In this document: positions 1 through 10,200 of the stretch, piece after piece
Layout of the letters: each line of letters begins with the position of its first letter
How positions within the stretch are numbered: position 1 is the stretch's first letter
NCBI RefSeq assembly: GCF_025465275.1
Contig: NZ_JAODNK010000137.1
Span: forward strand, 62,001 to 126,000
Length of the DNA stretch: 64,000 nt
Direction of reading: 5' to 3'
Origin: Nocardia sp.
Lineage (GTDB): Bacteria; Actinomycetota; Actinomycetes; Mycobacteriales; Mycobacteriaceae
Program-made: the position numbers and the translations under genes
The notes under the pieces: generated by a model
Told to the model about the DNA's origin: nothing
The model's input: the letters and a program-made list of their open reading frames with translations, nothing else
Databases searched by the model: none

Positions 1-296
1 TCCGGCCAGGGCGTGTGGTCGCCGATCGGACTGAAGACGCCGAATCCGGCCGCGATCATGAACACCACACCGAACACCATGTGGTGGATGTGCATTCCAC
101 CCGGGGTGATATTGCCCGGCCACCACGAAACACCGGCCCGAATCATCCGCACACTGAATCGAATGAATATGAACGTACCCACGAACATCAATAGCAGGAT
201 CGCCAAGGGGAGTTTTCCCGGCAGGACGATAATCCGCTCGAACCATCCATCTGAGACTGGAGCGGCAAGCAACGCTTGACCATTCAGTGTCATCAT
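1..296 (-). CDS. Integral membrane protein, 3' end outside the window
   Basis: Reading the minus strand from an ATG at 296-294 gives an uninterrupted frame to the window edge, starting MMTLNGQALL. It shows a hydrophobic segment at about residues 28-46, a basic stretch, and then a HIHH-containing segment leading into a second hydrophobic helix (about residues 74-86). This looks like the N-terminal part of a polytopic membrane protein; I do not recognise the family. The start codon shares one base with the TGA stop of the ABC transporter upstream (TGATG), so the two are probably translationally coupled and may work together. A second ATG at 293-291 could also serve as start. The C-terminus is not visible. 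Confidence 0.7.
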   Translation of the reverse strand, partial: MMTLNGQALLAAPVSDGWFERIIVLPGKLPLAILLLMFVGTFIFIRFSVRMIRAGVSWWPGNITPGGMHIHHMVFGVVFMIAAGFGVFSPIGDHTPWP

Positions 297-2233
297 CAGA
301 ATTTACCTTTCGGCAGGTACGACCATCCGCCACCGCGCGCGAGCTCGAGCCGGGCGGTGTGGTGTCGGTCGACTGTGCGGCGGTGCGCGGTGCTGATCAG
401 GATGAGGTCCGGCAATTCGGCGCGGATCAGGGTGTAGAGCGCGAATTCCAGCCCTTCGTCGACCGCCGAGGTCGCCTCGTCCAGGAACGCCGCCGCCGGC
501 CGGATCAGGATGATTCGCGCGAACGCCAAGCGCTGCTGCTCCCCCGTCGACAAGATGCTCGCCCAGTCGGCTTCCTCGTCCAACTGAGCCGCCAGATGAC
601 CGAGCTGCACCTTGATCAGCGCGGCAGACAACACTTCATCTGTCTCGCTGTCGGGTGCGGCGGGATACGCGAGGGCCGCGCGCAGATCGCCCAGCGGCAG
701 GTACGGCAGTTGCGAGATGAACAATGTGCCGGTGAACTCCGGTCTGCCGACGACACCGCTTGTGTAGGGCCACATTTCGGCGAGCGCGCGCAACAGAGTC
801 GTCTTACCGGTCCCGGAAAGCCCCGTGACGACCACCGCGTCCCCGGCACGCAGTCGAAGATTCAGATCCTCGACCAGAATCGCGCCGTCGGGCCGATAGA
901 CGGTGACCGCGTTCAGTTCCACCGAACGGTCCAGTGCGCGCACTCCGATCTTGGGCAGTTCGCGGGATCTCTCGTTCGCCTCGAGCAGGCCCTCGAGTCG
1001 GAGCAGCGTCGCGCGGAACGCAGCGAAACTGCTGTAGCTATTGCGGAAGAATGACAGCGAGCTCTGGATCTGCCCAAATGCCGCACCTGTTTGCTGAACA
1101 TCACCGAGAGTCAGCGTGCCGGCGAAGAACTGCGGCGCCTGCAGCAACCACGGAAGTACCACGGCTGCTTCGGTAGCCGCCTGATTCCAGCCGATGAACC
1201 GTGTGGTGAATACGACCAGACGGCGATAGATTCGCAGGACTTCCGCGAATAGCCCACGCAATCCATGCCTTTCGGTGGCCTCGCCGCGGTAGAACGCGAC
1301 CCGCTCGGCATTGTCACGCAACCGGACCAGGGCATAGCGGAAGTTCGCCGCCGCGGCCTGATAGTCGAAGCCGAGCTGAATCAGTGGACGGCCGACCCAG
1401 AACGCGACCGTCGTCGCGACCAGCACGTAGGCGAAGACCAGAAATACCATCGCCCTGGGGATTTCGACGCCGGCTATATCCAGTGGCGGCGACAGATCCC
1501 ACAGAATCCGGGTGAAGGACACAACCGATACCACCGCGGTGACCGCCCCCAGCGATAACGACCGCGCACCGGCGATCATGTCGCCGACATCCTGCTGGAT
1601 ACGCTGATCAGGGTTATCGATCGGCGCGTCGATGAATCGGCCCCGATAGTAGGCCTGATCATCGATCCACGCCCCGGTCATGCGCTCGGTCAACCAATCA
1701 CGCCAGCCGATCTCGAAGATCTGACCGAGATAGAAGTCCAGCTGGGTACGCACCACCTCGATCACCGCAAGCACACCGAACACGATCAGCGAATGCCAGA
1801 ACGCGTGTTCCGCACTATCCAGCGCAGCACCATCGCCGCTTCCGATCGCCGCGGCCGAGTTCTGCAGCGCCGAAAACATATCGTTGCCCTGATAGGACAA
1901 CAACACCTTCACCCGGACCGACAACACCGCACTCAACAACAGCACACCGGCGAACGGCAGCGTGCGCAACGCCTCCCGGCCGGTGAAATACGCACCCGTG
2001 ACAGCGCGGAAATGCCTGCCCCACTGGGTGATCCGCAGCAGTAGCGCCGCAACCACCAGGAACACAACCGCCGCGATCACGACCGTGATGAGCAGCCACT
2101 GCGCCGAAGCGACCAGCTCGTCGCTCCAGTCGCGCGACGCATCCACAGCGGCCTCCGATCGGATCCGGGCAAGGTCGTCAGGCAGTGGAGAATCCGCTCG
2201 CAGACGTGAGCGAAAGCCAACAATAACCTCCAC
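296..2233 (-). CDS. bacA: SbmA/BacA-type ABC transporter, fused permease and ATPase
   Basis: A 645-residue protein with an N-terminal multi-helix membrane half (about residues 40-400) and a C-terminal ATPase. The ATPase has Walker A GLSGTGKTT, a degenerate signature LSTGEQQRLAFARI and Walker B AAAFLDEATS. Domain order, length and the YYRGRFIDAPIDNPDQRIQQDV stretch match the SbmA/BacA (YddA) family represented in mycobacteria by Rv1819c (about 640 residues). Rv1819c is an exporter-fold protein that imports cobalamin and hydrophilic peptides. It would act as a homodimer in the cytoplasmic membrane. The start is GTG at 2233-2231. The coupled small membrane protein downstream may be an accessory. 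Substrate is inferred from the family only. Confidence 0.85.
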   Translation of the reverse strand: MEVIVGFRSRLRADSPLPDDLARIRSEAAVDASRDWSDELVASAQWLLITVVIAAVVFLVVAALLLRITQWGRHFRAVTGAYFTGREALRTLPFAGVLLLSAVLSVRVKVLLSYQGNDMFSALQNSAAAIGSGDGAALDSAEHAFWHSLIVFGVLAVIEVVRTQLDFYLGQIFEIGWRDWLTERMTGAWIDDQAYYRGRFIDAPIDNPDQRIQQDVGDMIAGARSLSLGAVTAVVSVVSFTRILWDLSPPLDIAGVEIPRAMVFLVFAYVLVATTVAFWVGRPLIQLGFDYQAAAANFRYALVRLRDNAERVAFYRGEATERHGLRGLFAEVLRIYRRLVVFTTRFIGWNQAATEAAVVLPWLLQAPQFFAGTLTLGDVQQTGAAFGQIQSSLSFFRNSYSSFAAFRATLLRLEGLLEANERSRELPKIGVRALDRSVELNAVTVYRPDGAILVEDLNLRLRAGDAVVVTGLSGTGKTTLLRALAEMWPYTSGVVGRPEFTGTLFISQLPYLPLGDLRAALAYPAAPDSETDEVLSAALIKVQLGHLAAQLDEEADWASILSTGEQQRLAFARIILIRPAAAFLDEATSAVDEGLEFALYTLIRAELPDLILISTAHRRTVDRHHTARLELARGGGWSYLPKGKF

Positions 2234-2302
2234 CTGCGGCTCGCCCGATCCGACGCGCGATGCTTGGGTCGTGGGTCATCTCTCCGCCACTGAAGGGAAA
2301 CC

Positions 2303-2731
2303 ATGGAGCTCAACGAATCCGCTCGTAGTCTCATCGGAAAGGGCGCCGATGCCACCCTGGTCACGCTGAACCCCGACGGCAGCCCCCACGTGAGTCTGGT
2401 CTGGGTCGCAGTGCAGTCGACGCCGGACGGAGACGAACTCGTGGTCGGGCACATCTCCAAAAACGGAAACAAGAAGGTGCGCAACGTCCGCAACGATCCG
2501 CGGGTTGCCCTCACCATCGTGTCACCCGGCGGGCCCGGCCATCCAATTTCGCTGTGGCTCTCCATCAATGGGACCGCGCGGATCGTCGAAGGGGGCGCGC
2601 CCGAATTTCTCAAAGAGCTCGCCGAGACCCTGGCCCCCGGCGTGGATTTCGTAGCCGAGGGTGCACCACCCGGATTCCTGACCCGCATCCGCATCGACAA
2701 GGTCGGTGGCGTCGGCCCCTGGGCATTCTGA
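2303..2731 (+). CDS. PPOX-class, F420-dependent-type oxidoreductase
   Basis: A 142-residue split-beta-barrel protein. It contains DATLVTLNPDGSPHVSLVW near the N-terminus and HISKNGNKKVRNVRNDPRVALTI in the middle, the typical strand-loop pattern of actinobacterial pyridoxamine-phosphate-oxidase-like proteins that bind F420 or FMN. Length (130-150 aa) fits the family. AAGGGAAACC precedes the ATG. It stands alone, divergent from the ABC transporter 69 bp away. Substrate and cofactor cannot be read from sequence; F420 is a family-based inference. Confidence 0.8.
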   Translation: MELNESARSLIGKGADATLVTLNPDGSPHVSLVWVAVQSTPDGDELVVGHISKNGNKKVRNVRNDPRVALTIVSPGGPGHPISLWLSINGTARIVEGGAPEFLKELAETLAPGVDFVAEGAPPGFLTRIRIDKVGGVGPWAF

Positions 2732-3045
2732 CGCCGGAATCGACCGCTCCGCGGTGAGCCGAATCTTCCGTCAGCTCGAGAGCCTCGGATGGGTCGCGCA
2801 AACCGGCGACCGTGGGATGTAGGCTGCGGACACCATCGGACCCGCCGTCCGCGATGCCGCCCGAGAACTTTCCTGCCGGCTCGGCTACTCCGGCGAGCCC
2901 TGGGGAGGGCCATTCGGGGGGCCGTGAGGGCGGCCGGGTCCGGACCTCCGGTGGTGGCCGGACAGACTGTGGCCTACCGTAATTGAGGTCGGCATCTGCC
3001 GGTTGAGGATCGTTCGCGAATTTCGGCGGTAGGTAAGGGGAGACG
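2732..3045. other. Gene-free interval of 314 bp
   Basis: This interval lies between the PPOX gene and the L,D-transpeptidase, both on the plus strand. Short open frames here have no family-like content. No strong hairpin or palindrome was seen. The only clear element is the GGGGAG ribosome binding site at its 3' end, so the promoter of the L,D-transpeptidase gene presumably lies within. Confidence 0.5.
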
Positions 3046-4257
3046 ATGAGGGCGGAGACGACGAGGGACACGCGCGGGCGAAGATCACTGGTAGTGATGT
3101 CGATTGCGTCGGCGGTCGTCGCCATACTCGTCGGCGGGTGCAGCTCCAGCGCGGACAAACCGACACCGCAGGGAGCTGCCATTACGGCCCCGGCGAAGGT
3201 GGATGTCCCCGCGGCCGACCACGGCCCGGTGAACCCATCCGCGCCGATTGTGGTGAATGCCGCCGACGGTCTGCTGATCAGCGTGACCGTCACCAACGCG
3301 GCCGATGGCAAGACCGTCGGTGGCGATCTCGCGGCAGACCGCCGCAGCTGGACGTCGAAGGACCCGCTCGGGTACGGCGCGAGTTACCACGTGGCGGTCA
3401 AGGCAGCCAACAGCGTGGACGTGACGGCCGACAGTACGGCGACGGTCACCACCATCAATCCCGCCAAGACGGCCTACGCCAATGTCGTCCCGGCGCCCGA
3501 CACGGTCAGTGATACCGGCATCGGCGTCGGCCAGCCGATGGTGTTCCAGTTCACCCAGGCGGTCTCCAATAAGGCCGAGGTGCAGAAACATCTGAAGGTG
3601 ACCGTCACGCCCGATCAACCGGGCGCCTGGTATTGGGTCGATGACAAGGACGCGCACTACCGCGGACCCAATTACTGGCTGCCCGGCACCAAGATTCATA
3701 TCGAGGCCGACGTGCTCGGGGTCGACCTGGGCGACGGTGTCCTCGGTGCGGAGAACAACAGCGCCGATTACACCGTCCACGACGCCTGGGTCGCCAAGGC
3801 CGACGGAAGCACCGAACAGCTGACCATCTTCGACAATGGCAAGCAGGTCAACCAGATGGCGATGAGCCTCGGCTCCCCCGGCTTCCCCTCACACGAGGGC
3901 CCGCACGTCATCTCCGGCAAACAGCCCTCGATCGTGATGGACTCCTGCACCTACGGCGTCTGCGCAGGCCAGTCCGGCTACTACAAGGAGACCGTGGCAC
4001 TGGACGAACGGATCTCCAACGACGGCGAATTCGTCCACTCCGCCCCCTGGTCGGTCGGTCAGCAAGGCAGTAGCAATGTCTCGCACGGCTGTGTCAACCT
4101 CGCCCCCGACAACGCCCAGTGGTTCTACGACCACTTCGGGGTCGGCGACGTCGTGGAGATCACCAACTCCGGCGGCCCGACACTTCCGGTGTGGGACACC
4201 TACGGCGACTGGGAGGTTCCGTGGGCGCAATGGCAAGCGGGCAACGCGGGCAGCTGA
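3046..4257 (+). CDS. Lipoprotein L,D-transpeptidase (LdtMt2 type)
   Basis: A 403-residue protein with an N-terminal signal and lipobox LVGGC (lipidated Cys at residue 32). Ig-like domains follow (about 50-250), then a C-terminal YkuD catalytic domain with the active-site motif SHGCVNLAP. Length and architecture match LdtMt2/LdtB of Mycobacterium (408 aa). Such enzymes form 3-3 cross-links in peptidoglycan and are the targets of carbapenems in mycolate-containing bacteria. It acts outside the membrane. GGGGAG lies six bases or so before the ATG. It is convergent with the NRPS gene, with only 21 bp between stop codons and no clear terminator. Confidence 0.93.
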   Translation: MRAETTRDTRGRRSLVVMSIASAVVAILVGGCSSSADKPTPQGAAITAPAKVDVPAADHGPVNPSAPIVVNAADGLLISVTVTNAADGKTVGGDLAADRRSWTSKDPLGYGASYHVAVKAANSVDVTADSTATVTTINPAKTAYANVVPAPDTVSDTGIGVGQPMVFQFTQAVSNKAEVQKHLKVTVTPDQPGAWYWVDDKDAHYRGPNYWLPGTKIHIEADVLGVDLGDGVLGAENNSADYTVHDAWVAKADGSTEQLTIFDNGKQVNQMAMSLGSPGFPSHEGPHVISGKQPSIVMDSCTYGVCAGQSGYYKETVALDERISNDGEFVHSAPWSVGQQGSSNVSHGCVNLAPDNAQWFYDHFGVGDVVEITNSGGPTLPVWDTYGDWEVPWAQWQAGNAGS

Positions 4258-4278
4258 CGTGATCGTCCGAGGCGGCGC

Positions 4279-7200
4279 TCAGCTAACCGGAAGGAATCCC
4301 GACTGCACGAACGCGGCGATATAGGTGTCGAGCACGCTCGCATCGACCGCCGGACACCAGATTCCGCTCCCTGCGAGCGCCTTTCGGGCGTTGGCGTCAT
4401 CCAGCACGATCTCGGTTGTGCCACCGCCGAAATTGCCGCTGACCAGCGCGGCACGCACCAGGGAATCGTCGCCGGCCAGGGTGCGGGTCCGGGTTTCTTC
4501 GGCGAACCGGAGCTGGATCGTGTCGAGCGTCTCGGTCTTGACCGAAAGTCCGTGCCGGCCGAGACATTCGAAGATGTCACGCACCGCGACCGGCTTCTCA
4601 TTGATCAGGTGATATTCGATGTCGGTCGCGGAGCCGAGCGAGATCGCCACTATCGCGCGTGCCACATAGGTCACCGGTACCAAATCGATCGCCGCCGCAC
4701 CGATATCGGGAGCGGCCCCGAGGATCGCCGCGGCCCGGATCATGTTCCAGAACGAGTCGTCGGCATTGTTGATACCGGTCCGGAGATCGCCGGAGATCAG
4801 ACCGGGGCGGTAGACACGCACAGGCACGCCACGCTCACCCGCCTGCAGGATCAGTTGCTCCGCAACCCATTTGCTCGAAATGTAGCCCTGCTCCGGTAGC
4901 TCGTCCGCGCCGATTCGGGTGGCTTCGCGGATGAGGTCCTGGCCGCCCGCCGTGGAGATCACGGTATTGGCGCTGGAGACGAAATGCACGGGCTTGAGCT
5001 GCCGAGTCGTCGCCAGCCGCAGTACTTCCCGCGTGCCCTCGACATTGGCGGCGCGCAACCGGGAATACGGTTCGAGATGATTGACCCGGGCGCCGTTGTG
5101 ATAGATCGCGTCGATCCGGTCGGCGAGCCGGGCATGGTCGGTGTCTGTCAGCCCGAACGCCGGTGCGGCGAGATCGCCTGGCACAGGCACGATTCGAGCT
5201 TCCAGCGTGTCGTCCCACAGCTGGTAGGAATGCAGTGCGGCGCGGATCCGGTCCCGCCCCTCGCGGGCAGAGCCGGCGCGGACCAGGCACCATACGAGAG
5301 CGTCCGTGCGGTCCAGGATCTCGCGCAGCAGATAGGCGCCCACGAACCCGGTGGCGCCGGTGAGCAGCACGTCCCGCACCGGCCCGGTGCGCATCGGGGC
5401 ACAGCCCGCACCATTGATCTCCGGTGCGAGTACGGCATCGGCGGCGAGCAGAGCCGGGCCGCCGACGGGCGTGGCGCTCCCGGTCACGCGGGCCGCGAGG
5501 CCGCGCACGGTGGAGGCGCTGAAGAGCGCCGCCACCGGCAGCTCGCTGTCGAGCCGGGCCGCCAGCGCGTGCTGCAGGGTGAAGATCAGCAGCGAGGTGC
5601 CGCCCAGCGCGAAGAAATCGTCGTCCGCGCCGGCCCGGTCGATGCCGAGCACCTCGGCGAATACCTCCGCCACGATCCGCTCGGTCGGCGTGGCTGGCGC
5701 ACGGAATGTCGCGGTCTCGAATACCGGCTCCGGCAACGCCTTTCGATCCACCTTGCCGGCCGGAGTCAGTGGAATCTCGTCGAGCACCACAACCGCGGTG
5801 GGCACCATATGCCGGGGCAGGCTGCGTGCGGCGTACTCGACGAGCTGATCCCGATCGAGCGCGCACCCCGCTACCGCTCGCACATACGACACCAGAACAG
5901 TTGTGCCGGTAGCTGTTTCACGACCGATGGTGATCGAAAAGTCGATACCGTCATATCCGCCGAGCACCGCGTCGATCTCGCCCAGCTCGATACGGAAGCC
6001 CCGGATCTTCACCTGAAAGTCCGTGCGCCCGAGGAATTCCAGCTCCCATCGCGTGTCATGCCCGGCCACCCAGCGCACCAGATCGCCGGTTCGGTACATT
6101 CGCGCTCCGGGTTCGCCCCACGGGTGGGCGACAAAACGCTCCGAGGTCAGACCCGCCCGATCGTGGTAGCCGCGCGCCATCGCGTCACCGGACAGATACA
6201 GTTCGCCCGCCACACCCGGCGGTACCGGTCCCAGCCGGGAGTCCAGCACCACCGCCGACCGGCCCGGCACCGGATTGCCTATCGTAATGCGCTGTCCCGC
6301 AGTCACTATCGTGTAGCACGCACCGATCGTCATTTCGGTCGGGCCGTAACCGTTGAAGAAGCGGCGACCCGGCTGCCACGCGGCCACCAACTCCGGTGTC
6401 GTGACATCGCCGCCGACCGAAACCAGCTCCAGGTCGTCCATTCCGGCGGGATCGACGCTGCCGAGCAGTCCCGGAGTGATGAGCGCGTGCGTCACCCGTT
6501 CGGCCCGCAGCACCTGGGCCAGCTCGTGACCGCCCAGCACGCCGGGGGCCGCGATCACCAGCGTGGCGCCGCTGTAGAAGGCGCACACCCATTCCTCGAT
6601 CGACTGGTCGAAGCTCGGAGAGCAGGTGTGCAGCACCCGGTCGTGCGGCTCGATCCCGTACATGCCGGTCGTATAGGTAGTCAGACCGCCGAGTCCGGCG
6701 TGAGTGACGGTGACGCCCTTGGGGATACCCGTAGACCCCGAGGTGTAGATCACGTATGCCGGATGCCTGACGTCCAGCGGTGCGAGCCGGTCGGCATCGG
6801 TCACCGGCGCCGCGGACCGCGCCGCGCACAGTCGATCCGTCGCGGGATCATCGAGTACGAGCCACTCCACCTCGTGGGGCAGCCCCGCGAGATGTCCGGC
6901 GGCGGTGAGCCCGAGAACGGGCGTGGCATCGGTGACCATGTGCCGCACACGATCCGGCGGATAGGCGGGGTCCACCGGCACACACGCGCCGCCCGCCTTC
7001 GCCACCGCCAGCACTGCGACGACCATCTCGTAGGACCTCGGAATGGCCAGTACCACAAAGCCTTCCGGACCTACGCCGGAGTCGATCAGGAGTCGGGCCA
7101 GGCGGGAGGAGTACTCGTCGAGCTCCCGATAGGTGATCGATCGATCCTGGTACCGCACCGCGATCCGCTCCGGGCCGAACCGCACGCCCCGGGTCAGTAG

Positions 7201-10200
7201 ATCGGGAAACAATCCGTCGACCGTCGATCGCCCTCCGTGAACCTGGGTCAGCAGTTCGTATTCGGCCGCGTCGAGCAGTCGGAGATCTCCGACAGGAGTG
7301 TCCGGCGCGCCGGTGATCGCCTCGAGCAGCCGAGTGAATCGATCGGCGAATCCGCACACCGTCGCCTCATCGAACAGATCCCGGGCGAAGGTGAATACCG
7401 CATCCATACCGCCGAGGCCGTCGCCGCCGGAGTCACGGAGGGTCAGCGATAGATCGACCTGCTCGGTGCCGGTCGAGCAATCGACTGCGCCGACGCGTAA
7501 TCCGGGTAGCTCGAAGCTGACTTCCGGAAGATTCTGCATCGATAGCGACACCTGGTACAGCGGATGCCGCGCCGGCGAACGCTCCGGGTTGAGCAATTCC
7601 ACCAGCCGTTCGAACGGAATATCGGCATGTGCGAACGCCTGCAGATCGGTATCCCGGATGCGGGCCAGCAGTTCGGTGAAGGTCAGCTCGCGCCGTACCT
7701 CGGTGCGCAGGACCACCGTATTGACCAGCATGCCGATCAGGCCGTCGAGGGCCGGATCATCGCGGACCGCCGCCGGGGTGCCGACAATGATGTCGTCGGT
7801 GCCGGACATGCGGGCCAGCAGTACCGCGAACGCGGTGTGCATGACCATGAACAGCGTCGCGTTCTGCTCGAGGGCAATCCCGGACAATCGGCGGTGCACC
7901 GCGCCCGTGATCGAGAATCGCACCTGCCCACCGCGGAACGACGAGACAGCCGGACGAGTGCGATCGGCGGGGAGGTTGAGCTCGTCCGGCAGGCCGGCCA
8001 GTGCGGTACGCCAATAGTCGGCGTACCGCGTCATGAGGCTGCCCGGATCCGCATCAGAACCCAGCACTTCGCGCTGCCGGATACTGAAGTCGGCGTACTG
8101 CACCGGTAGCGGCGACCAGCCCGGCTCGGCGCCCGCCGACCGACTCGCATACGCCTGCATGACATCTCGGGTCAGCGGCCCCATCGACCAGCCGTCGCAG
8201 CAGATGTGATGTGCGACGAACACCAGCACGTGCTCGACAGCCCCGTCTGCGGCGATCCGTAATAGCCTGACCCGCAAGGGAACTTCGGTCGTGACATCGA
8301 ATCCGGCGGATACGATCTCGGCGATACGCGGTAGCAGCGCATCCTCCTCGACCCGGTGCGGCGTGAGATCCGGTAGCGCCCGCGCGGCGGGCAGTATCGA
8401 CTGGCGTGCGACACCGTCGCGGTGCGGGTACATCGTGCGCAGGGTCTCGTGCCGTGCGATCAGATCGCCGATGGCTCGTTGCAGCGCAGGCACATTCAGA
8501 TCGCCGGTCAGCCGCACCGCGAGGGGGATATTGTGGGCCGCCGAATCCGTATCGAATTGATTGACGAACCACATCCGCTGCTGTGCCATCGACAGCGGGA
8601 TCGAGTCCGGCCGCGGCCCGGCCACCAGCGCCCGGTGACCATCGGTGCCGATTCGGCCCATCGCGGCGGCCGCGAGCTCGACCACCGTCGGCGTCTCGAA
8701 CATCATCCGTCCCGGTATCCGGGTGTCCAATGCCGCGCTCAGCAGGGATGCGACCCTCGTCGCCAGCAGTGAGTTGCCGCCGAGCGCGAAGAAGTTGTCG
8801 TCCAAGCCGATTCGTTCCACGCGGAGCACCTGCGCGAACGCGTCGGCGACCGCCTGCTGCACGGGATGCTCCGGTGCGCGGAAGGCGGCGGTCTCGGCCA
8901 CCGGCGCCGGTAGCGCCCGGCGATCCAGCTTGCCGTGTGCGGTCAGCGGTATCGCATCGAGGACGACGAAGGCCGATGGAACCATATGGCCGGGCAGGCT
9001 CCGCACCATCTCGGCGCGCAGCGCCGCCACCTCCGGCTGCCCCACCAGATACGCGACGATTCGCTGATCTTCCGGTGTGTCCTCGCGGACGATGACGGCA
9101 GCATGGTGCACCGATTCCAGGGCGAGCAGGGCGGTTTCGATCTCGCCGAGCTCGATGCGGAATCCACGCACCTTCACCTGATCGTCGGCGCGTCCCAGGT
9201 AGAGGAGGTTGCCGCCGGTGTCCCACTCGGCCAGGTCGCCGGACCGGTAGAGGCGTGTGCCATTGGCGCCGAACGGATCTGCCACAAAACGTGCGGCCGT
9301 CAGTCCGGGCCGCGCGAGATAGCCGCGGGCCAATTGCTCACCTGCGATATAGATTTCGCCTGGAACCCCCACCGGAACCGGATTCAACCGATCGTCCAAT
9401 ACCCGGACCCGCACACCGGGGATAGCGGATCCGATGACACTCCGGTCGGTCCCGGCTATCCGATGATGGGTCGCGTGGACGGTCGTTTCGGTGATGCCGT
9501 ACATGTTCACCAGTTGCGCGGCAGCATCGCCGTGCCGGGCGCGCCAATCGTCCAAGCGGGAGAAGTCGAGCGTCTCACCTCCGAATATGATGTACCGCAA
9601 CGACAATGGTGCGAGGCCCTGGGCCTCTGACGCCCGGCGATCGGCCTCTGCCAGCTGATAGAACGCCGACGGAGTCTGGCTCAGGACGGTGACCCGCTCG
9701 GTACGCAGCAACTCCAGGAACTGCTCGGGTGATCGCGACGTCTCGTGGTCGACCACAATCACCGTGCCGCCGTGCAGCAGCGGACCCCACAGCTCCCACA
9801 CCGAGAAGTCGAACGCGTAGGAATGGAACATCGTCCACACGTCGCGATGGTCGAACCCGAACTGGGACTGCGTATTCGCCAGCAATGTCATCACATTGCG
9901 GTGCGGAATCTGCACACCTTTGGGGCGGCCCGTCGAACCGGACGTGTAGATGACATACGCCAGGTTGTCCGGCCGCAAGGGTGCCGCCCGGTCCGCGTCG
10001 GTGACGGGCGCGCCGTCCAGATCGGCGAGATCACCCGCTCCCACCTCGACCGAGGGCGCCGCGATGGCCGGGATCGTTCCCGGACTCGTCACCACACACA
10101 CCGGTTCGGCGTCAGCGAGCAGGTAGGCGATTCGCTCCGGCGGATAATCCGGGTCCACCGGCAGATAGCCGCCGCCCGCCTTCACCGTCGCAAGCAATGC

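Noticed and set aside
13-279. Plus-strand open frame at the left edge
   Set aside because: The minus strand here encodes a coherent membrane protein whose start overlaps the ABC transporter stop; the plus frame has no recognisable features.
4984-7200. 738-codon open frame on the plus strand opposite the NRPS
   Set aside because: Low-complexity Arg/His/Gly-rich composition with no family motif, antisense to clear NRPS domains; a GC-rich shadow.
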